A DNA stretch of 64,000 nt from Bilabrum cf. latius. Taxonomy: Eukaryota; Bigyra: Bicosoecida; Bigyra; Bicosoecida. Each line of letters opens with the position of its first letter. Position 1 is the stretch's first letter. Positions 59,759 to 64,000 of this stretch are shown in pieces. The stretch is from positions 930,001-994,000 of the forward strand of contig OZ237750.1 of NCBI GenBank assembly GCA_965178125.1. The letters run 5' to 3'. The notes beneath the pieces are model-generated. The model did not search any database, had not been told where the DNA came from, and worked only from the letters and a program-made list of their open reading frames with translations. Position numbers and translations under genes: made by a program.

Positions 59759-59919
59759 ATTGACAGCCCAGCTAGGGAGTAGGGCGAATATATGTCCTTG
59801 AGGTCCGACAGAGACATTAATGCGATATAATGGTTTGTAACGCGTAGTATTGCAGACGGCTGTTGGCAATCCGGTCCGGCCGTACTCTTGACTTGCTCAT
59901 AGATCCATTGCACGGCAAT
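59759..59919. promoter_or_regulatory. Divergent intergenic region, NDUFB9 / FAM13-like
   Basis: 161 bp of AT-rich DNA between two divergent starts; presumed shared promoter. Confidence 0.35.
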
Positions 59920-61857
59920 ATGCCGGATACTGCCTCAAAGAAGCGGCGGCGATCTGGTGCCCGCTCCCGCTTATCCATCAGCGACGGGGAGCTTGGCGCG
60001 TTGCTGCAGCTGGCTACCGCAACTGTTGACGATTGGCTGTTCAGTGACATCCCGATTGGGCCGTAGCCCCCTTCCACGGAATTGCCATGGGAGAGAGATC
60101 ATTTGCGAATAAGCGATGCTTTTAATGGCGTGACGCTCACCTCTTAGAGGCGACTGCTTGTCCGACGAGGTAGCAAGCTGAATTGCCCGTCGCCTGAATC
60201 GCTGTCGAGGGGAGACTCAGAGGACGAGGAATCGTTCGGTTCTGAGTCGCCCGACAAGCAAATCCTCAGCGGGTTCAGAGCCCCCTCATCTGGACCACAA
60301 GAGGGGAACGCGACCCACGTGCCGCCAAGCCTGCCCGCTGGACCGCAAGCAGCTCGTGGCAATGGCGGCTATAGTGCCGGCCCAGGGCAGTCTCTGGGCG
60401 GCGAATGGACAGAAATAGGCAGTGGAAGCCCTCGCGCTGACGCAGGAGCAGCACCGGAAGATTTCCGTCTAGATTCGCCCAAGGGCATGCACGGCGAGGC
60501 GGCGAGCGACAGCAAGGCTGGATCCAGCAACGGCAGCGGAGGGCTCGGTGTGTAGGCCGGGGACAAGGCTGAGTCTGTAAAGGCACCGGCGAACTCGCCA
60601 GCGCGACCGGCATTAACTGCCAGCCAGCCGGGCCTGAGCATTGGTAGCAACAGCGGCCGCCCGGGCCCAGCCCTTGCTCAGTCCACTGGCAGGTCAGGCA
60701 TGGGCCCCTCCCCTTCCTCCTCCCCCGCCTCCTCCTCTCCAGAGCAAGAGCAGGCGCAGGACCAGGACTCGCCGAACTTGGGCTCGCCAGGCAAGGGCAC
60801 AGCCGCGCGGCAGCATGACCACAGCCACCTCCACCAGTAGGAGTAGGAGACATCTGCAGTCTAGGCAGGCAGCCCAGTAGATGCCGGTGCAGAGGCAAGC
60901 GCCGGGGGCAGCGGTCAGGATGCAGCGGGTCTCCCTCGGCGATCGAAACCCGGATCATCAAGCTCGCCCGGGTCTGGGTCTGGGTCTGGGTCTGGGTCTG
61001 GGTCTGGGTCTGGGTCTGGGTCCAGCTCAGTCTCGGGCTCGGGCTCGGGCTCCGGCTCCCGCCTCAAAGTCGAGTTCCGTTCCATGTCGGAGAGGGCGCT
61101 GTGGGCCTCCTCCTCGACGCAGGTGGACGAGGCCTTGGGGCTGGCGCAGGCCGTGGACAGGCACGCGCCGCACGGGAAGGTCCCCAGCTCTGTTCCCCGG
61201 GGGAGGTACCCTGCCCTGACCCGCCTGCTGTCGGACCTCAAGAGCCGCATGAAGCAGGCGCTGCGGGCTGCGGACGAGGCATTTGAGGCCAGGCACGGCC
61301 GCAAGCCGCAGAGGGAGGAAAAGGAGCCGCTGCGGCCGCTGTACTAGAGGTACAGGGACGTCAAAGTGGCCATCACTGAGCTGGAGAAGAGGCTGGCTGC
61401 GGGTGCGGGTGCTGGTACGGGTGCGGGTGCGCATGCTGGTGCGGGTGCGGGTGGGAGTGCTGGGTCGAGCGCGAGAGGGCCGGGGTCTGGGTCTGGGAGC
61501 CGGGGGTCGGGTCGAAGTGGTGGCAGGAGCGGCGGCCAGCAGCCGTCCCCCCGAGGGGCAGGTGCAGCCCAGGGCACAACAGGGGGTGCTGGCGCTGGCG
61601 GGGCCCCGCTGGTGCCTGGCTCCCCCCAGGTGGAGGCGCTGCTGCTCGAGAAGCGGGCCTTGCAGCTGCGGCTGCGTGCCTTCGAGGCCAAGTTTCGAGC
61701 CGAGCACGGTCGCGCGGTGCGGTTCCACCGAGACATAGCGCCTGTGAGCGAGCAGTACGCGAGGTATAAGCAAGTCAAGGAGTTGCTGAGGGCCGCGGGA
61801 GTGCTTCCGCCCGCCTCGGGCAGCAGCGCGAAGGATACCACAGGCGGGGGTAGTTAA
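59920..61857 (+). CDS. FAM13-like protein with two helical FAM13 modules
   Basis: About 645 residues, single exon, stop TAA 61855-61857 (preceded by AGT and followed by a second TAA). A basic N-terminus and long Ser/Gly/Pro-rich disorder fill residues 1-380. Then comes a helical block LKSRMKQALRAADEAFEARHGRKPQREEKEPLRPLY-TAG-RYRDVK that matches the C-terminal FAM13A/B block (FESIHGRP..PLYDRYRLVK). A second copy follows near the C-terminus: LRAFEAKFRAEHGRAVRF..YARYKQVKELL. In animals FAM13 proteins carry RhoGAP and have signalling roles; no RhoGAP is visible here. Seven TAGs are in frame, including Q-TAG-E-TAG-E near 60838-60846. The TAG at 61345-61347 sits in PLY-x-RYR, where animals carry D and others vary. 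Molecular function unknown. Confidence 0.75.
60970..61023 (+). repeat. GGGTCT hexamer tandem repeat, coding Gly-Ser
   Basis: Eight perfect GGGTCT units (60970-61017) and a variant GGGTCC, followed by GGCTCG/GGCTCC units. In frame they encode alternating Gly and Ser inside the disordered linker of the FAM13-like protein. A related G-rich repeat (GGTGCG / GGTACG units, Ala-Gly) lies at about 61398-61460. Likely polymorphic in length. Confidence 0.9.
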
Positions 61858-62053
61858 TAAGCTTTATGTTTTTGGTCGTGTCCTCCATAGTTCGCGGGCG
61901 TATGCTAAAATCCTGTCGTTTAGACTACGGGCCTGTACCGCGGGTAGTTCCGTTGATACACTGCGCGGCGCCCTCGCGGCGGCGCTCGCTCCCCTCTGGC
62001 TTGCATTCACGAAATACAGGTCTGAATTCCGAAGCAATAGCAGACCCACGGCT
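61858..62053. other. Intergenic gap, FAM13-like / ethylene-receptor-like
   Basis: 196 bp between a TAA stop and the next start on the same strand. It contains open frames but nothing convincing as coding. Confidence 0.4.
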
Positions 62054-64000
62054 ATGGTAGAAAGTGTCAGGTATGACTCGATTTTCGACAGCGGCGTTCC
62101 GGCGGCGTTTCGAGCGACAGTCTCGCTTGAAATCATCAGCGACGTCATGCTGTTTGCTGCATACGCTGCAATTTCTGTGCAGCTCTTTCTGCATTCAAGG
62201 GCCGCCCTGAAAATGATAAAGTCGGTAGATACGAATGGACCAATTGCCCAGGGGAGCCTTCTGTTTCAACTATTCGTTGGAGCGTGCGGGATGACACACC
62301 TGGGGATGGGCCTCTCGAATGCCGTTTTGCACACGTCGGCGATCATGCAGGCCGTCAACATGGTGTTGAAGTTCATCTGCGCATGCATTAGCTGCTATAC
62401 AGCTGCTGTTCTCACCCCCACCCTGAAGCTCGCGGTAGAAGCGCTTTCCAAAGAGCACAAGAGAGTGATTCAGCTGCAAGAGCGCAGCGAGGAGGCGCAC
62501 ATTGGGGTGAGCGTGCTTTCCTTCCTCAATGCGCACAGGCGCAATACAAGATAGGTAACATGCTTGTTTCCATGTGGCTTTATTTCGTTTCCCGCAGTCA
62601 GAGCAACTTCGATACGTGTAGGACGAGATTCGGCACCAGGCCGACCAGGTTTCTACGTCAGCGGATATCGTACAGGTGCTTCACGCCGCTACTGCAAGTC
62701 TGACCAGGCTATCACCGTATGTTGAAGCAGCAGTCGTGATTCCAGCACTACCCAGGTTCAAGCAGACCCAAAGTCGCAGCGGCACCACGGACAAGCAGTC
62801 AGACACCGCTCCGCAAGACGAGATCGACCCTACCCGCAGCTCGGGGGATCCCACCACGCCAAGCAATGGGCGCGGGTCCAGTGCTGGATTAAGGTACGCG
62901 TCAATCTCACCAAGGGGGTCGGAAATGAAGAACGAAGCGAGCGCCTCCGTGTTTCTGGTGGCTGCGCATGTGCAGGCAGGGGTGTTCGAATCGATCGGAT
63001 CGCAAGAAGACGATTTCAGCGCCAGCTCGCCAAACGACTCCGCACCGAATGCTGGCGCAAGTGCACCAAGGAGTGCAGCAAGATCGACTCAGATCCTGCC
63101 CTCACCGGTCCCGTCGGGGCTTCCGGCCCGCGGTGCAGCTGTCCAACAGGGAGCCGCGGCTCCCCTAGTGCCGACCCAATCGGGCCGGAAGGGCAAGCAA
63201 ATGACCCTGACCACGGTTTCGAAGACAAACTCAAGATCAATCAGCAGAAACATGGGGCAGAAGAGCGTGATCGACAACACATCGGCCGGGCAGAGCAACG
63301 GGGCGGTCATCCAGTCGGTGTTCGGCCGCATGGACAGCCCGCTCTCGGGCCAGGCGCAGCTCGCCCTCAGCAAGCTCATCAAGAGGGACGAGCTGGTCCT
63401 CGTGCCGCCCGACCTCGAGGCACGGCTGCTGGGCCAGCTGGTCGCGGCTGGGGCGGCGGGCCCTCTCTTTGCCATGCGACTGTCGTTCCCCAAGCGGGTC
63501 ACGGCCGCTCTGGTGGGCAAGGGCCAGAAAGCCGTCAAGGATTCGGCGCTGTACGGCGGCGTCGCGAAGAGGAGCACCAGCACTACCAGCGACGACGACG
63601 GATAGAGCGTTTCAATGGAGCCCGCTGCAGGGGAGGCAGGGACTGGCGCCGAAAACACCAGCCGGATGACAATCGAGCAGCGGCTGGAGCGCCGCAGGAA
63701 GCGCCTGTTGCTGCGGCCCACATCGCTCGTGCTCGACAAGACTCTCTCCAACGCGATGCAGACGGCCCTGTCCAAAGTCAAGGGGAGAGACGTTGCCGTG
63801 CATGACGAAGGGGACGGGGAGGAAGACGACGGCAGCGTCCTGTTCGGAAAGGATGGCTCAAGCAACCTGGAGGCCCATGAACCCATGACGGGCTTGTCCA
63901 CAGAGGAGCGCAAGCCCACTGCCTCTGGCGAGCACGGGTCCAGCAGCGGCGACAGTGGGATCCGCAGGCCACGCAAATCGCAAGAGTCAGCCGTGGGCAT
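62054..64000 (+). CDS. Ethylene-receptor-like membrane sensor (N-terminal part, runs off window)
   Basis: Exon 1 62054-62554, exon 2 62598 onward, separated by a 43-nt intron. Three membrane helices occupy about residues 24-145. They carry SDVMLFAAY (D30, Y37) and CGMTHL (C78, H82), matching in identity and spacing the Asp25/Tyr32 and Cys65/His69 set of plant ETR1, where the Cys/His pair binds copper and the set is needed for ethylene binding. After LKLAVEALSKEH, a helical linker has RYV-TAG-DEIRHQADQ, like the HEIR linker before the ETR1 GAF domain. Then come a helix that could open a GAF domain (TASLTRLSPYVEAAVVIP), a long disordered insertion, and the window end. Histidine kinase and receiver domains are not visible. 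TAGs: 62552-62554 (last codon of exon 1), in RYV-x-DEIR, and 63603-63605. Ligand is not proven. Confidence 0.78.
62555..62597 (+). other. 43-nt intron in the receptor gene
   Basis: GTAACATGCT..TTTCCCGCAG; interior T-rich tract. Splicing is phase 0 after a TAG codon and keeps the coiled linker frame open. Confidence 0.8.

Noticed and set aside
60970-61023. GGGTCT tandem repeat as a telomere-like array
   Set aside because: It is short, internal to an open frame, encodes Gly-Ser, and degrades into related codon pairs, so it is a coding microsatellite.
1-64000. TAG-interrupted genes as pseudogenes or sequencing errors
   Set aside because: Decay or error would also create TAA, TGA and frameshifts. 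None are seen in the same frames across many kilobases, and conserved motifs are intact on both sides of each TAG.
1-64000. UAG decoded as leucine or tyrosine
   Set aside because: Conserved columns expect polar Q/E (PDE, G-patch, dehydrogenase), and many sites lie in Gln-rich or charged helical sequence. Leu would fit few of them.
1-64000. tRNA, rRNA, CRISPR, transposon or attachment-site features
   Set aside because: I looked in the intergenic gaps for cloverleaf-like pairs, terminal inverted repeats, transposase or reverse transcriptase text, and regularly spaced repeats, and found nothing I could defend by eye.

Overview
The window is nuclear DNA from a GC-rich, flagellated unicellular eukaryote. 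Spliceosomal GT-AG introns, a single-headed axonemal dynein heavy chain, an EFHC/Rib72-type axonemal protein, a CASP golgin, a mitochondrial complex I subunit (NDUFB9) and a soluble-type adenylyl cyclase rule out a prokaryote or organelle. I cannot place the lineage more precisely. Chitin synthases, an ethylene-receptor-like sensor, a FAM13-type protein and a PINX1 homologue together suggest a protist outside plants and animals.

The dominant observation is the genetic code. Almost every gene is interrupted by in-frame TAG codons, roughly 100 by hand count in about 19,000 codons. Frame and homology continue straight through each one. Every gene whose 3' end I can define stops at TGA or TAA, none at TAG. 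Where TAG falls at conserved positions, the expected residue is Gln (cyclic nucleotide phosphodiesterase HAADVxQ, G-patch EQG, chitin synthase, rhamnosidase). I therefore read UAG as glutamine, with UAA and UGA kept as stops. Stop-to-stop ORF calling fragments these genes, and all models below are joined across TAG.

Layout: 1-11,908 (-) N-terminal two-thirds of a DNAH6-like dynein heavy chain, cut by the window start; 12,280-14,850 (+) CASP-like golgin; 15,026-16,136 (+) FAH-family hydrolase; 16,370-22,106 (+) six-exon catalytic chitin synthase (CHS1); 22,300-24,462 (-) five-exon iduronate-2-sulfatase-like sulfatase; 24,583-25,902 (-) ACAD10/11-like acyl-CoA dehydrogenase; 26,118-27,053 (+) Rmp1/Nepro-like protein; 27,231-28,094 (+) PINX1-like G-patch protein; 28,265-33,453 (+) divergent, probably inactive chitin synthase homologue (CHS2); 33,659-34,651 (-) coiled-coil protein; 34,874-38,312 (+) secreted alpha-L-rhamnosidase with SUEL lectin domain; 38,516-40,933 (+) mitochondrial DEAD-box helicase; 41,141-56,055 (-) about 4,940-residue adenylyl cyclase / STAND ATPase / degenerate phosphodiesterase fusion; 56,358-58,816 (+) EFHC/Rib72-like protein; 59,101-59,758 (-) NDUFB9; 59,920-61,857 (+) FAM13-like protein; 62,054->64,000 (+) ethylene-receptor-like sensor.

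The genome is compact: intergenic gaps are about 110-370 bp, and several gene pairs are divergent over short shared upstream regions. Introns are few and short (about 40-180 nt) and start almost always with GTGAG and end in GCAG. Long low-complexity Ala/Gly/Ser stretches are inserted inside otherwise conserved catalytic domains. Three genes (dynein, EFHC, adenylyl cyclase) fit a ciliary theme; two chitin synthase paralogues, the sulfatase and the rhamnosidase fit a cell-surface polysaccharide theme. There is no sign of mobile elements or CRISPR, and I recognised no RNA genes.
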